From positions 930,001 through 994,000 of the forward strand of contig CP104793.1 of NCBI GenBank assembly GCA_025916135.1: DNA of 64,000 nt, in the 5' to 3' direction. Positions 15,826 to 25,015 of the stretch are shown here, piece by piece (positions within the stretch are counted from its first letter, which is position 1; every line of letters starts with the position of its first letter). A program made the translations under genes and the position numbers. Source of the stretch: Rhodobacteraceae bacterium D3-12. Lineage in GTDB: Bacteria; Pseudomonadota; Alphaproteobacteria; Rhodobacterales; Rhodobacteraceae. The notes beneath the pieces were generated by a model. It had not been told where the DNA came from. It searched no databases and saw only the letters and a program-made list of their open reading frames with translations.

Positions 15826-16785
15826 TCAACCAAAAACGCTCCGATACTCACTCACGCCAACGCCAAGCCTGCGCTGGAATGCACGCCGCATCCGTTGCAG
15901 ATCACAAAAGCCGCTTTCTATCGCCACCTGCTTTGGCACCATATTTTCCATCAGCAGACCGCGCGCATGATCAACGCGGACCTTTTCTACAAAATGGGCA
16001 GGCGTTTCATCAAGATCACGTTTGAAGTGGCGCGACAAAGTGCGTGCGTTCATCCCCGCAGCATCTGCCAAAGCATCAAGCGTCCAATCCAACTGGGGTT
16101 GGGAAACAACCCGTTCGATAAGCTGCGTAAGCGCGTCGTCACGGGTGAATTGTCCAGCAAGATGCATGGCATACTGGCTTTGCCCGCCTGTGCGGCGCAG
16201 CTGCACGACAAGCTCACGCGCAACTTCAAGGGCAACACTGCTGCCGCAATCCGCCCGGATGATGGCGAGCGCAAGATCAATGCCAGTTGTAACACCCGCT
16301 GATGTAAAGACACGATCCGTCATGGTACAGATGCGATCAAGGTCCCAATGTACCTGAACGTAGCTGCGCGTGTCGGCCTGCCGTGACCAATGCGTCGTTG
16401 CGACGTGCCCGTCCAAAACGCCCGCAGACGCCAGCAACAACGCGCCTGAACAGACAGAAATCAAACGGGCCCCACGCGATGAGGCGCGATTGCGGATGGC
16501 CTCACGGACCAATTGATTTGCCACCAAATGATCGACCCCTTCACCGCCGGGGACAAGAAGATCATGGGTATCGCAATCAGGTGATAGTTTCGCGTCTGCC
16601 GATAACGTCATCCCACAACAGGCCGTTACAGATTTTCCATCAAGCGACACAAACCTAAGGTGGTACTTTCTGCGGCCATTGACCTGCGCAGTTTTGAAGG
16701 CCTGAACCGGTCCGGACACATCCAGCAGGTTGACGTCGTTGAACAGCAGAACGTCTATTTTTCGGAGTTTTGAAGATTTGTCCAT
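15826..16785 (-). CDS. GlxA family transcriptional regulator (DJ-1/PfpI + AraC HTH)
   Basis: The 319-residue protein has an N-terminal DJ-1/PfpI-like domain, residues ~8-180 (IDVLLFNDVNLLDVSGPVQA, LLVPGGEG, LISVCSGALLLASAGVL), and a C-terminal AraC-type DNA-binding domain, residues ~215-315 (LADAAGMNARTLSRHFKR, VAIESGFCDLQRMRRAFQRR). Full length for the family. It is divergent from an MFS transporter gene with only ~80 bases between, so it probably controls that gene. GlxA-type regulators often respond to amines such as carnitine or betaine, but the ligand here is unknown. Confidence 0.9.
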   Translation of the reverse strand: MDKSSKLRKIDVLLFNDVNLLDVSGPVQAFKTAQVNGRRKYHLRFVSLDGKSVTACCGMTLSADAKLSPDCDTHDLLVPGGEGVDHLVANQLVREAIRNRASSRGARLISVCSGALLLASAGVLDGHVATTHWSRQADTRSYVQVHWDLDRICTMTDRVFTSAGVTTGIDLALAIIRADCGSSVALEVARELVVQLRRTGGQSQYAMHLAGQFTRDDALTQLIERVVSQPQLDWTLDALADAAGMNARTLSRHFKRDLDETPAHFVEKVRVDHARGLLMENMVPKQVAIESGFCDLQRMRRAFQRRLGVGVSEYRSVFG

Positions 16786-16867
16786 TTTTGATGCTCATTT
16801 GACATATCAGACATGACTCCTCTGCGATAGATACGGTCCTGTCAACCTAACGATGTGGATTTTCCAA

Positions 16868-18067
16868 ATGTCTGTTTCCTCGCTTGCCCGAAATGGTAAC
16901 CTGATCTGTCTGCTTATCTCAGACGCGATCTTGGTGTCCGCAATGCCGATGCTTGTCATCCTCGGTGGGCTTTCCGGCCTGATGCTGGCGCCAACGACGG
17001 CGCTTGCGACACTGCCAGCGTCCCTTCAGACCTTGGCGTGGTTGCTGGCCGCCGCCCCTTTTTCGCTTTTTATGGGAAAATTTGGCCGCAGGCCGGGGTT
17101 TATCCTTGGGGTCGGGCTAACGATCTTAGGCGCAGCGCTGGGGGTTTGGGCGCTGATGTCCGGTAGTTTTGTGCTGATCTGCGCCTCGCATCTGATCCTT
17201 GGGATTGGCTTGACGTCTCACCAGTATTTTCGATTTGCCGCGGCGGAGGTGGTCAGCAAAGAATGGCGCCCAGTTGCGATTTCACTGATGCTGACATCCG
17301 GTTTGATCGCGTCGTTTATCGGACCGCAGATATTCATCTTGGCGAAAGACGCGTTAGCCCCGATCCCGCTGGCGGGGGGCTATGGCGCGATTGTGGTGCT
17401 TTCACTTGTTGGCGCGATCCCACTTCTGTTCCTGCGGATCCCGATCCCCTCGCAAAGACCAGCATCGGGACCAACTTCACGGTTCGCATCATTGGCGGTG
17501 CTGCGCCAAATACCGGTGCTTAAGGCGGTGTTGATCGGGGCGATATCCCAAGGTGTGATGATGTTCATGATGGTGCCGACCACACTGGCGATGATTGGGT
17601 GCGGATTTAGCGAAGCTGTCGCGGGCGATGTGATCCGCTGGCACTTCATCGCCATGTTTGCACCCAGCTTTTTCACAGGGTTTTTGATCAAGCGTTTTGG
17701 CACAAGACCGATTGTATCGATTGGCCTGTTCTTTCTGGCCCTCGCGACGCTCACCGGCGCAAGCGGTCTGGCGGCCGGGCAGTTCTACGGAGCGCTCATC
17801 CTGCTGGGGCTAGGTTGGAACTTTAGCTTTATCGGGGCAACGACCATGCTGACCGAAGCTGCGCCTGACGAAAATAAATCAGTCGTACAGGGCGTCAATG
17901 ACACGGTGATTGCGCTGGTTTCCACGATCTGTGCCTTTGCCTCTGGTGCGGTGATCGCGGGATTTGGATGGATCATTCTTTCCATCGTCACATTGGCCTT
18001 TGTCTTGCTTTCATTCGCCGTGCTCCTCCTGGATCGTGGCGCATCGACCCCATCCATGTCAAAATAA
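16868..18067 (+). CDS. MFS transporter
   Basis: About 399 residues with roughly twelve hydrophobic helices and the MFS loop motif between helices 2 and 3 (FMGKFGRRPGFILG). Other features are DAILVSAMPMLVILGG in the first helices and GLGWNFSFIGATTMLTEAA in the C-terminal half. It resembles the drug-efflux-like MFS branch. Starts at 16853 and 16868 are both in frame without a clear ribosome site; 16868 (MSVSSLARNGN) looks more natural. It is divergent from the GlxA regulator and followed 11 bases later by the DUF1272 gene. Inner-membrane; substrate unknown. Confidence 0.85.
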   Translation: MSVSSLARNGNLICLLISDAILVSAMPMLVILGGLSGLMLAPTTALATLPASLQTLAWLLAAAPFSLFMGKFGRRPGFILGVGLTILGAALGVWALMSGSFVLICASHLILGIGLTSHQYFRFAAAEVVSKEWRPVAISLMLTSGLIASFIGPQIFILAKDALAPIPLAGGYGAIVVLSLVGAIPLLFLRIPIPSQRPASGPTSRFASLAVLRQIPVLKAVLIGAISQGVMMFMMVPTTLAMIGCGFSEAVAGDVIRWHFIAMFAPSFFTGFLIKRFGTRPIVSIGLFFLALATLTGASGLAAGQFYGALILLGLGWNFSFIGATTMLTEAAPDENKSVVQGVNDTVIALVSTICAFASGAVIAGFGWIILSIVTLAFVLLSFAVLLLDRGASTPSMSK

Positions 18068-18078
18068 GGACTGACAAC

Positions 18079-18393
18079 ATGCTTCTTCTAAGGCCCAACT
18101 GCGAATGGTGTGATCGTGACCTGCCACCAGATTCAGCGGACGCGCGGATTTGTTCCTATGAGTGCACCTATTGTGCGCATTGCGTAGAGACAGTCCTTCA
18201 CAATGTGTGCGCGACCTGCGGTGGTGGTTTTGTCCCGCGTCCCATTCGTCCCAAGAAGGCCTATCGTGATCAACTAAAGCTTGGTTTGTTAAACGATCCG
18301 GCAACAACCGAACGCAAACACACGCGCTGGACTCGAGAAGAAGTGGATAACCAGGTTGCAAAACTTCGGTCAGTAGACCCAAGTGATCGATGA
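18079..18393 (+). CDS. DUF1272 domain zinc-ribbon-like protein
   Basis: A 104-residue protein with the DUF1272 pattern: MLLLRPNCEWCDRDLPPDS, then CSYECTYCAHCVE and CATCGGGFVPRPIRP. The evenly spaced CxxC pairs suggest a metal-binding (zinc) fold. The ATG at 18079 follows TAAGGA and lies 11 bases after the MFS stop, so the two are probably co-transcribed. Function unknown. Confidence 0.85.
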   Translation: MLLLRPNCEWCDRDLPPDSADARICSYECTYCAHCVETVLHNVCATCGGGFVPRPIRPKKAYRDQLKLGLLNDPATTERKHTRWTREEVDNQVAKLRSVDPSDR

Positions 18394-18563
18394 AAGACGT
18401 TGCCCGTTATCCTAGACGCACCTTCGCCGCACTGTTAGCTGCCGTTCGACCAAAATGCAGCATCAGTCAAAGTTGGGCTCATTCCTGTCGTTAGTGGCTG
18501 ACCTGCTCCCCTGAAAAGTCCCCGTTTTGAAGTTAGCCTGTTCTCCACCTAAGGAGACAGACG

Positions 18564-18830
18564 ATGAAGAAGAGCCGATTCAGCGAAGAGCAGATCATTG
18601 GCATCCTGAAGGAGCACCAAGCTGGGCTTGGCGCCAAAGAGCTGTGCCGCAAGCACGGTATCAGCGACGGGACGTTTTACAAGTGGCGGTCAAAGTATGG
18701 CGGCATGGAGGTGTCCGATGCTCGCCGTCTGAAGGCATTGGAGGCTGAGAACGCCAAGCTCAAGAAGATGCTGGCCGAGCAGATGCTCGACGTGGCGACC
18801 TTGAAGGAGATGTTGGGAAAAAACTTTTGA
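18564..18830 (+). CDS. IS3-family transposase OrfA (HTH subunit)
   Basis: The 88-residue protein is a typical IS3 OrfA: an N-terminal helix-turn-helix (MKKSRFSEEQIIGILKE, KELCRKHGISDGTFYKWRSK) followed by a leucine-zipper-like coiled coil (LKALEAENAKLKKMLAEQ). It binds the element ends and, by -1 frameshifting at A_AAA_AAC just before its stop, yields the OrfAB transposase. Its TGA overlaps the TTG start of orfB. Intact. Confidence 0.93.
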   Translation: MKKSRFSEEQIIGILKEHQAGLGAKELCRKHGISDGTFYKWRSKYGGMEVSDARRLKALEAENAKLKKMLAEQMLDVATLKEMLGKNF

Positions 18831-19656
18831 GGCCCGGTTCTAGGCGGCGAGCTGTGGACTGGGCCATAAAAGAGAAGCGCTATTCCCAGCGGCGGGCCTG
18901 TGCCCTGGCCGGGATCGATCCGCGCGTGTATCGGCGCGAGCCGAAGAGGGCCGAGGACAAGGCACTGCGAGTTCGGCTGCGAGAGCTATCCAGCGAGCGG
19001 CGACGGTTCGGCTATCGTCGCCTGCATATCCTTCTCAAGCGCGAGGGGTGGGAGCTGAACTGGAAGAAGCTCTATCGGATCTACCGCGAGGAAGGGCTCA
19101 CCGTGCGCAAGCGGGGCGGCCGAAAGAGAGCGCTTGGGACACGGGCGCCAATGGCGATCCCGCAGGGGCCGAACCAGCGGTGGTCGCTCGACTTTGTGTC
19201 GGACACGCTCTCAGAGGGGCGCCGATTCCGCATTCTGAACGTGATCGACGACTTCAGCCGGGAATGCCGGCCTCGGTGGTCGACACGTCTCTGTCGGGCC
19301 AGCGTGTCGCCCGCGAACAGGACCGGATCGCCGAGATGCGGGGCTATCCTTGCATGGTGGTCAGCGACAATGGGACCGAACTCACCTCGAATGCGATCCT
19401 GAAATGGCAGGAGGAGCACCGGATCGAGTGGCACTACATCGCGCCGGGCAAGCCGATGCAGAACGGCTTCGTGGAGAGCTTCAATGACCGCCTGAGGGAC
19501 GAGTGCCTGAACGAGCACCTCTTTGCCAAGCAGCGCCATGCCCGCCATCTGATCGCGGCATGGCGCGACGACGACAACCATCACCGCCCCCACTCGAGCC
19601 TCGACGGGCTCACCCGTGGGAGTATCACCAACGGTCAAGAGAGGACCAAACCCTGA
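18827..19656 (+). pseudogene. IS3-family transposase OrfB (DDE integrase core), frameshifted
   Basis: The first part has the HTH_21 and integrase start ([32 protein letters not shown] with the first Asp, VIDDFSREC). It then goes out of frame at ~19268. One missing T restores [15 protein letters not shown], and the next frame supplies [11 protein letters not shown] (second Asp), then [20 protein letters not shown] (the catalytic Glu), up to the stop at 19656. So all DDE residues are present but split by a one-base deletion, a real defect or a sequencing error. Confidence 0.88.
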
Positions 19657-19699
19657 ACAGAGCGAACCAATAAACGCGGACTCCTTGGGGAGCAGGTCA

Positions 19700-20330
19700 G
19701 GATCTCGCTCCTGGCTAACTGATTGAGATAAAAGAAGTTAAACAGCCTTTGCCCCAACGGAAATAGAGCCAAGGAGCTAGCAAGCGTCAATAACGTACCG
19801 AGATTGTAGTTCACCAAACCAGGTTCAAAACCAAACATTGGAAGAGATGTTGCGGTCAAACAAAAAGCAGCAGCTAAGACCAAGACGCGAGAGTAGACAC
19901 TTCCCACCTGCTCACTCGTCACCAACTGAATTATGTCGCGTCGAAGCCGCGTGTAACCGGCACTCAAGATGATGCCAATCGTAGCAAAATAGATAGAAAA
20001 GATTGCAGTGAGGAGCTGCGAGTACATCCGAAGTTGCTCAACAATGAATTCTCTGTCATCTGCGCCGAGCGGCTGAAGCCAAGTTGTGTTGGTCCTAATT
20101 GATCCTTCGACGAGGATTGAAGCTGTCAGCGCCAATACAACCCAAACCAGACTTTTCAATCCGATTGATGTCAGGGTACCCAAGATCTTGGCATTTGTGC
20201 CAGCTTGAGAAACTGAAACGCCGCGCTTATACGCACTACGTTCGAAGAAGAACCTTATCCTCCCAACCCTTGACCTAGCCCTCCAAAACCACGATTGGGA
20301 AACTAACCAAATTTCCAAACGGTCAATCAA
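19700..20330 (-). pseudogene. Membrane protein gene truncated by the IS element
   Basis: On the minus strand from the ATG at 20330, about 210 residues of a membrane protein are read before the IS end at 19699. There are hydrophobic segments around residues 60-80 (SLVWVVLALTASILVEG), 105-125 (LLTAIFSIYFATIGIILSAG), 150-170 and 180-200. The last genuine residues are near NFFYLNQLARSEI; after that the frame runs into the IS. The rest of the gene is not found on the other side of the element, so an adjacent deletion probably occurred. Family not recognised. Confidence 0.65.
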
Positions 20331-20847
20331 AATATACCTACTTTTCTTTTCCTATACACTACGTATAGTCAGCCTGATTTGAGAGATCGAGAGGCTACCG
20401 CCCTCAAACTAACTTTGACAGCTGTCGCAATCAAGTTTTGGAAGTGGTTTGCCACAAGGGCCTCAGAAAGCTTCATGAGGCGCTTGGACCAAAGTTTGTC
20501 GGCTGGATCGTCAGTTATAATGAGCCTCAGACAAGGCCTTTTTTTGAATACTTGATCCCCATTGCCGACCTCAGCGCTATGACGTTGACAAACCATACTC
20601 AAAGTCCGCTTTGCCTTTTGCCCATAAATTCTCGCAGAACGCAGCGAAAGTCGGCTCTCCGCCCTTTTTAAGCATTCGATAGCAGCCACGGCTATTCCCA
20701 CCGCGAACCCTGTCAAAAGACTGGACTACGTCGGCGTATCGAGCGTTAGTGTTCCTGCGCCTGGCCTTGTTCGTCGGCGCGGCCCGGAACTCCGGGCTCT
20801 ACTCGGTAGCAGCGGGGTTTTTCCGCTGATCAACCGAGGAGACCAAC
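20331..20847. other. Gene-poor stretch with repeat fragments
   Basis: No confident gene. On the plus strand a frame without a start reads through about 20340-20550 (ending near SLSAGSSVIMSLRQG) and looks like the tail of some coding sequence, but I do not recognise it. At 20599-20674 there are fragments of the intergenic repeat family (CAAAGTCCGCTTTGCC; GCAGCGAAAGTCGGC). The end provides the region upstream of the DUF3489 gene. Confidence 0.4.
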
Positions 20848-21147
20848 ATGACCAAGTCTGACGAGCATAACGCACCTGCCAAGGCGAGGGCAGCATCGCG
20901 CCCAACCAAGAAAGACCAGTTGATCAAACTGCTGGGGACGAGGGCCGGAGCTGATACCAAAACCCTGAGCGCGAAGCTGGGCTGGCAGCAACATACAACG
21001 CGCGCGGCTCTGACCGGTTTGCGCAAAGCAGGGTACGAGATTGCCTGCAACAAACCTACCAAAGGCGGGATGTCGAGGTATCGCATCCTTTCTGCGCCTA
21101 CGCCGAATAAATCCCGTGGAACCGAGAGCGCAGCCAATGGGGCGTGA
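20848..21147 (+). CDS. DUF3489 domain protein
   Basis: The 99-residue protein matches DUF3489: a basic N-terminus (KARAASRPTKKDQLIKLLG), then a predicted winged-helix core (KTLSAKLGWQQHTTRAALTG, LRKAGYEIACNK). It likely binds DNA. In many alphaproteobacteria this gene comes just before DUF2924 and a serine recombinase, as here, with an 11-base overlap into DUF2924. Its role with the recombinase is not known. Confidence 0.88.
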   Translation: MTKSDEHNAPAKARAASRPTKKDQLIKLLGTRAGADTKTLSAKLGWQQHTTRAALTGLRKAGYEIACNKPTKGGMSRYRILSAPTPNKSRGTESAANGA

Positions 21148-21541
21148 TCCGAACCCGGAGCGGCCCCGCATGCTTACGGAGTGGGAGGCGATCTTCGGAT
21201 CGCCTCCGCCAGCCTATCTGTCGGTGCCATTCATGCAGCGTGCGGTTTGCTACGAGCGGCAATGCAGAGAGCGTGGGCGGCTGGCCGCCACAACGCGCCG
21301 CGCACTAACACAGATTGCGAGCGGGGAGGACGTTGCCGTTGCGGTGCCGGCAAGGCTGAGCCCCGGCGCGCATCTCGTGCGGGAATGGAACGGTCGAACA
21401 TACCAGGTGCAGGTCACGGAGGCGGGCTTCGAGATGGATGGCAAGACCTGGAGGTCACTATCGGCCATCGCCAAACACATCACCGGCGCCGCCTGGTCTG
21501 GCCCGCGGTTCTTTGGCCTGCAGAGCAAAGCCGGGAGATAA
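21137..21541 (+). CDS. DUF2924 domain protein
   Basis: The 134-residue protein matches DUF2924: LTEWEAIFGSPPPAYLSVPF, LSPGAHLVREWNGRTYQVQV, FEMDGKTWRSLSAIAKHITG, then GPRFFGL at the C-terminus. The ATG at 21137 overlaps the DUF3489 gene; the longer upstream frame has no family match. It ends three bases before the recombinase start, so all three genes form one operon. The GKTWRSLSAIAKHITG part resembles DNA-binding shared with restriction and recombination proteins. Function unknown, but its tight link suggests an accessory role in recombination. Confidence 0.88.
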   Translation: MGRDPNPERPRMLTEWEAIFGSPPPAYLSVPFMQRAVCYERQCRERGRLAATTRRALTQIASGEDVAVAVPARLSPGAHLVREWNGRTYQVQVTEAGFEMDGKTWRSLSAIAKHITGAAWSGPRFFGLQSKAGR

Positions 21542-21544
21542 GAT

Positions 21545-23185
21545 ATGAAGAAGCTGCGTTGCGCCATCTATACCCGCAAGTCATCTGAAGAGGGTCTTGA
21601 GCAAGAGTTCAACTCGCTGGACGCGCAGCACGAAGCCTGTGCGGCTTATGTTGCCAGCCAGAAGCACGAAGGCTGGGTGTTGCTGCCCGCGCATTATGAC
21701 GATGGTGGGTTGTCCGGCGGGACCCTGGAACGACCGGCGCTGCAGAGCCTTCTGCGGGACATATCTGATGGGCGCGTGGACCAGATCATCGTTTACAAGA
21801 TCGACCGGCTCACGCGGTCCCTCGCGGACTTCTCCAAGATCGTCGATATTCTGGATGCGGCAGAGGCCTCGTTTGTCTCGGTCACCCAATCCTTCAACAC
21901 GGCCACCAGTATGGGGCGGCTGACGCTGAACATGCTGCTGTCCTTCGCGCAGTTTGAGCGAGAGGTAACGGCCGAACGTATCCGCGACAAGATCGCGGCG
22001 TCCAAGCGCAAGGGGCTATGGATGGGCGGGCAGGTGCCACTGGGCTATGATGCTGATGGGCGAACACTCAGCGTGAACCTCAAGGAAGCGGCGGTGGTCG
22101 AGCAGCTTTATGCGCTCTACGAGGATCTTGGCACCGTCAGGGCGGTGAAAGCACAGGCTGACGCGCTGGATCTACGGAGCCGTCAACGAACGCTTGCAGA
22201 TGGCAGCACGACGGGCGGAACCCATATGGACCGTGGCCACATCCATCATCTACTGACCAACCCGATCTACGCTGGGCGCATCCGGCATCGTGACAAGGTG
22301 TTCGAGGGGCAGCACCCGGCGATAATCGCACCTGAGCGATGGGATCGCGTCCAGCGGTTGTTGCAGGATGGTGCGGCGAAGGGCAGGGGACGCAAAGCCG
22401 CCAATCAACGCTCTTTGCTATGCGGCAAACTCTTCGACGAAACTGGTGATCGCCTGACGCCTTCGCATACGAAGACGCGGAAAGGCGCACGACTGCGCTA
22501 TTACATCTCGCACAGGTTGGTGGCCGGGAGCAGCGAAGCACACAAAGATGCCTGGCGCCTGCCTGCGCCGGAGCTGGAGAACAAGATCGCTGATTTGGTA
22601 CGCAAGATGATCTCTGCACCCGGCTTCGCACCCACACTACTGCCGGCAGCAACGGCGGATCAGATCGATCGCGCTGCTGATACTCTTGCCCGCCGCACGA
22701 AACAGGATAAGCCGAACACCCTGTTGGGCCTCGTCGAACGCGTCAACATCGCTCCCGGTGAGTTGGTCTTAGACTTGAGTGCCGACGCCATCGCCCAAAC
22801 CATCGACGCAGACCTGGAGCATCTGGAAGAGCATGTTCTCAGCAAGACCATCCCCTTCCAACTCCGCAAGCGCGGCGTCGAGACGAAGATCATTCTTGCG
22901 GATGCGCCAGCCGGTATCGACAAAACGCTCATCCATAACATCGCCAAAGCCTACGTTTGGTTTGAGCGGATCAAGGCCGGCGAAACCTTCTCCGAGATCG
23001 CAAGTGCAGACGCCACATCCAAACGGCGCATCCAGCAGATGATTGATCTTGCCTTCCTGGCACCCGATATCGTGCGCGATGTTATGGAGGGAAAACAGCC
23101 CATTGGTTTTACATCGGACTGGTGCTTGCGCCACGAACTGCCATCGGACTGGGACGAACAGCGCCAGATGATCGCGGCCCTCTGA
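21545..23185 (+). CDS. Large serine recombinase (recombinase family protein)
   Basis: The 546-residue protein has a serine-recombinase catalytic domain (YTRKSS at residues 9-14 with the nucleophile Ser13; VYKIDRLTRSLADFSKI; FAQFEREVTAERIRDKI), followed by a recombinase domain (PLGYDADGRTL, HIHHLLTNPIYAGRIRHR) and a C-terminal region with a coiled-coil. It cuts and rejoins DNA via a phosphoserine link. It follows DUF3489 and DUF2924 in one operon and ends 170 bases from the 3' end of tRNA-Gln. The zinc-ribbon cysteines common in this class are reduced to one (LLCGKLF). Its target sites are unknown. Confidence 0.92.
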   Translation: MKKLRCAIYTRKSSEEGLEQEFNSLDAQHEACAAYVASQKHEGWVLLPAHYDDGGLSGGTLERPALQSLLRDISDGRVDQIIVYKIDRLTRSLADFSKIVDILDAAEASFVSVTQSFNTATSMGRLTLNMLLSFAQFEREVTAERIRDKIAASKRKGLWMGGQVPLGYDADGRTLSVNLKEAAVVEQLYALYEDLGTVRAVKAQADALDLRSRQRTLADGSTTGGTHMDRGHIHHLLTNPIYAGRIRHRDKVFEGQHPAIIAPERWDRVQRLLQDGAAKGRGRKAANQRSLLCGKLFDETGDRLTPSHTKTRKGARLRYYISHRLVAGSSEAHKDAWRLPAPELENKIADLVRKMISAPGFAPTLLPAATADQIDRAADTLARRTKQDKPNTLLGLVERVNIAPGELVLDLSADAIAQTIDADLEHLEEHVLSKTIPFQLRKRGVETKIILADAPAGIDKTLIHNIAKAYVWFERIKAGETFSEIASADATSKRRIQQMIDLAFLAPDIVRDVMEGKQPIGFTSDWCLRHELPSDWDEQRQMIAAL

Positions 23186-23357
23186 CCCCAAACACCGCAA
23201 ACTCGTATCGCGGAAATGCCGTTCCCAGACTTCGCGGCATATCGGCCCCGTTTTGGCTCACAGGCACAGTCTGCCCTTCGCCCCAACCCACACAACCCGC
23301 GGAAAACACGCGACAAAGTCACGCGTACCGCGCACGGTCTCTTTTAATGAAAGTGTA

Positions 23358-23432
23358 TGGCTGGGATGGTAGGATTCGAACCTACGATACCCTGTACCAA
23401 AAACAGGTGCCTTACCACTTGGCCACATCCCA
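23358..23432 (-). tRNA. tRNA-Gln (anticodon UUG)
   Basis: Read on the minus strand, the 75-base sequence starts TGGGATG, ends in its complement plus G and an encoded CCA, and folds into a cloverleaf. The anticodon stem CCTGT/ACAGG encloses the loop TTTTGGT, giving anticodon TTG, and the T-loop GTTCGAATC is standard. It lies between the recombinase (its 3' end faces it) and the MscS gene. Confidence 0.95.
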
Positions 23433-23493
23433 ACTGTGAGGCGCTAAATACGCAAGGATGAGACGGCTTGCAAGAGTGCAGATTGAAAAAAAT

Positions 23494-24858
23494 TCATTCC
23501 TGCACCGCCCCTTCGCGATTGAGCAGATCGTCGTCTTTGGTGGCCTGTCTTTCCACGTCGACGATCTGTTCCAGCTCGTGGTCGGTCGTGGCTTCGACGT
23601 TGAGCGGGGGTTCCTTGTGTTTGCCGATCGCAAGGCTCTTGGGTGCGGCTTTGGCGGGGCTTTCCTGGCTGGGCATATCGGGGGACGTTGCGGCGCCGCT
23701 GTCGGTGACGATCCGATAAGTCGGCTCGGGCATCTCGATGCCGGCGTTTTCAAAGGCGCGCAGGGTCTGGCGGATGGCTTCGGACCGGGCCGCGAGGATC
23801 GAGGTCTCGCGCTGGTTGATCCAGCCGACCACGCGCAGGGTGATGTCACTGCCGCCCAATTCGACGATCCAGACATTCACCGCCGGGCTTTCGATCACGA
23901 AGGGCAGGGCAGAGACGGTGTCATGAGCGAGCTTGAGCGCCTGTGCCAGATCGGTGTCATAGGCCGCTGTAATGTCGAATTTAAAGCGCCGCTCCTCGTT
24001 GCGGGAATAGTTCAGGATGCGCGATTTGAACACCGTCGCATTGGGGATGCGCACATGGTTGCCGTCCCAGTTGAGCAGGATCGTCGCGCGCGAGGTAAGG
24101 CGGATGACCTTGCCTTCGTCGCCGTTGATTTCGATGGAATCATTTGGGCGGAATGGCTGTCGGACCGACAGCATGATCGAGGCGATGAAGTTTTCGACCG
24201 TGTCACGCACAGCAAAACCGATGGCCAAACCGATGATCCCAGCGGCCCCAAGGATGGTGGACAAAAGCGCCGTCGCCCCAAGGATATCAAGCGCCACGAC
24301 AAGCCCTGCGATGATCGAGCCAAGGCGGATCAGTTGTCGGTAGATATCAGCGATGAAGGCATTCGGCGCGAGCCGGTCCCAAGGTTTGCGCCGCCGAGCG
24401 ACGAAAAAGCCGAGCCAAACCACCAGCACAAAGGCAAATACCGCCACCGCTAGCAATGGCAGGTAGGCTAGCAATTGCTTGGTTCGGGTCCAGAATCTTT
24501 CAAACGCGGGGTTGAGGCGTTTGACTACATCCGTTGTCTCAACCACCTTATTTTCAATGGTGACGACGCCTTCAACCCGCCCGACAATTTCGTTCAACCT
24601 ATCCGCTGTGGTGCTGTCGAGCGTGGTGCCACGCAGCGTCACGATGCCCGAGCTAACAGTGACGGTGACGTCCTCAAAACCTTCCAGTTCGCTCAGAATG
24701 TCGCGGATGCGCACGGCGATGGCGGCGTCTTTGCTGGCGCTGTCATCAACGGCGATTGTGCCGCTTGGCTGCGCCGCGGATTGGGCAAAAACAGGGGTTG
24801 AGAACAGGCCAAGCGAAAGGCCAAGTGTTAGGCAAAGCGAAAGAAGAAAACGGGTCAT
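23494..24858 (-). CDS. Mechanosensitive ion channel family protein with BON domain
   Basis: About 454 residues: a signal peptide (LLSLCLTLGLSLGLFSTPVFA), a BON domain around residues 45-105 (VTVTVSSGIVTLRGTTLDS), transmembrane helices near 130-150 and 175-220, then an MscS domain (ILGAAGIIGLAIGFAVRDTV and the beta domain with VRQPFRPNDSIEING, VRIPNATVFKSRI). It should form a pore in the inner membrane that opens under tension, with the BON domain in the periplasm. I start at the ATG at 24858, which begins the signal peptide. The C-terminus is hydrophilic and acidic. Confidence 0.9.
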   Translation of the reverse strand: MTRFLLSLCLTLGLSLGLFSTPVFAQSAAQPSGTIAVDDSASKDAAIAVRIRDILSELEGFEDVTVTVSSGIVTLRGTTLDSTTADRLNEIVGRVEGVVTIENKVVETTDVVKRLNPAFERFWTRTKQLLAYLPLLAVAVFAFVLVVWLGFFVARRRKPWDRLAPNAFIADIYRQLIRLGSIIAGLVVALDILGATALLSTILGAAGIIGLAIGFAVRDTVENFIASIMLSVRQPFRPNDSIEINGDEGKVIRLTSRATILLNWDGNHVRIPNATVFKSRILNYSRNEERRFKFDITAAYDTDLAQALKLAHDTVSALPFVIESPAVNVWIVELGGSDITLRVVGWINQRETSILAARSEAIRQTLRAFENAGIEMPEPTYRIVTDSGAATSPDMPSQESPAKAAPKSLAIGKHKEPPLNVEATTDHELEQIVDVERQATKDDDLLNREGAVQE

Positions 24859-25015
24859 GCTAAAAATTCGGCAGTTGTTTGCAATTGCCAGAAGCCTAGC
24901 GACAGGACGGGCCGGGGGAAGCCCCAAGATGCGAGACGAGATGTTGGCCCAGATGCAGCCCACAATACGGTTTTCTCGTGTGAATAAATGCGGCCTTGGT
25001 GCCCAGGCGCATAGG

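Larger units (their letters stand above)
18499..19699 (+). mobile_element. IS3-family insertion sequence, 1.2 kb
   Basis: The element is bounded by 13-base perfect inverted repeats starting TG and ending CA: TGACCTGCTCCCC at 18499-18511 and its complement at 19687-19699, with weaker matching further inward. It holds overlapping orfA and orfB with an A_AAA_AAC slippery site before the orfA stop, as typical for IS3 elements. No target-site duplication is seen: flanks are TGGC on the left and GGAT on the right. It interrupts a membrane-protein gene on the right side whose remainder is missing on the left. The transposase orfB carries a one-base deletion. Confidence 0.9.

Noticed and set aside
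18485-18499. Target-site duplication around the IS3 element
   Set aside because: The bases next to the two ends differ (TGGC and GGAT), so no duplication can be claimed.
20369-20716. 115-codon minus-strand frame upstream of DUF3489
   Set aside because: Composition and content do not look protein-like and it overlaps repeat fragments.
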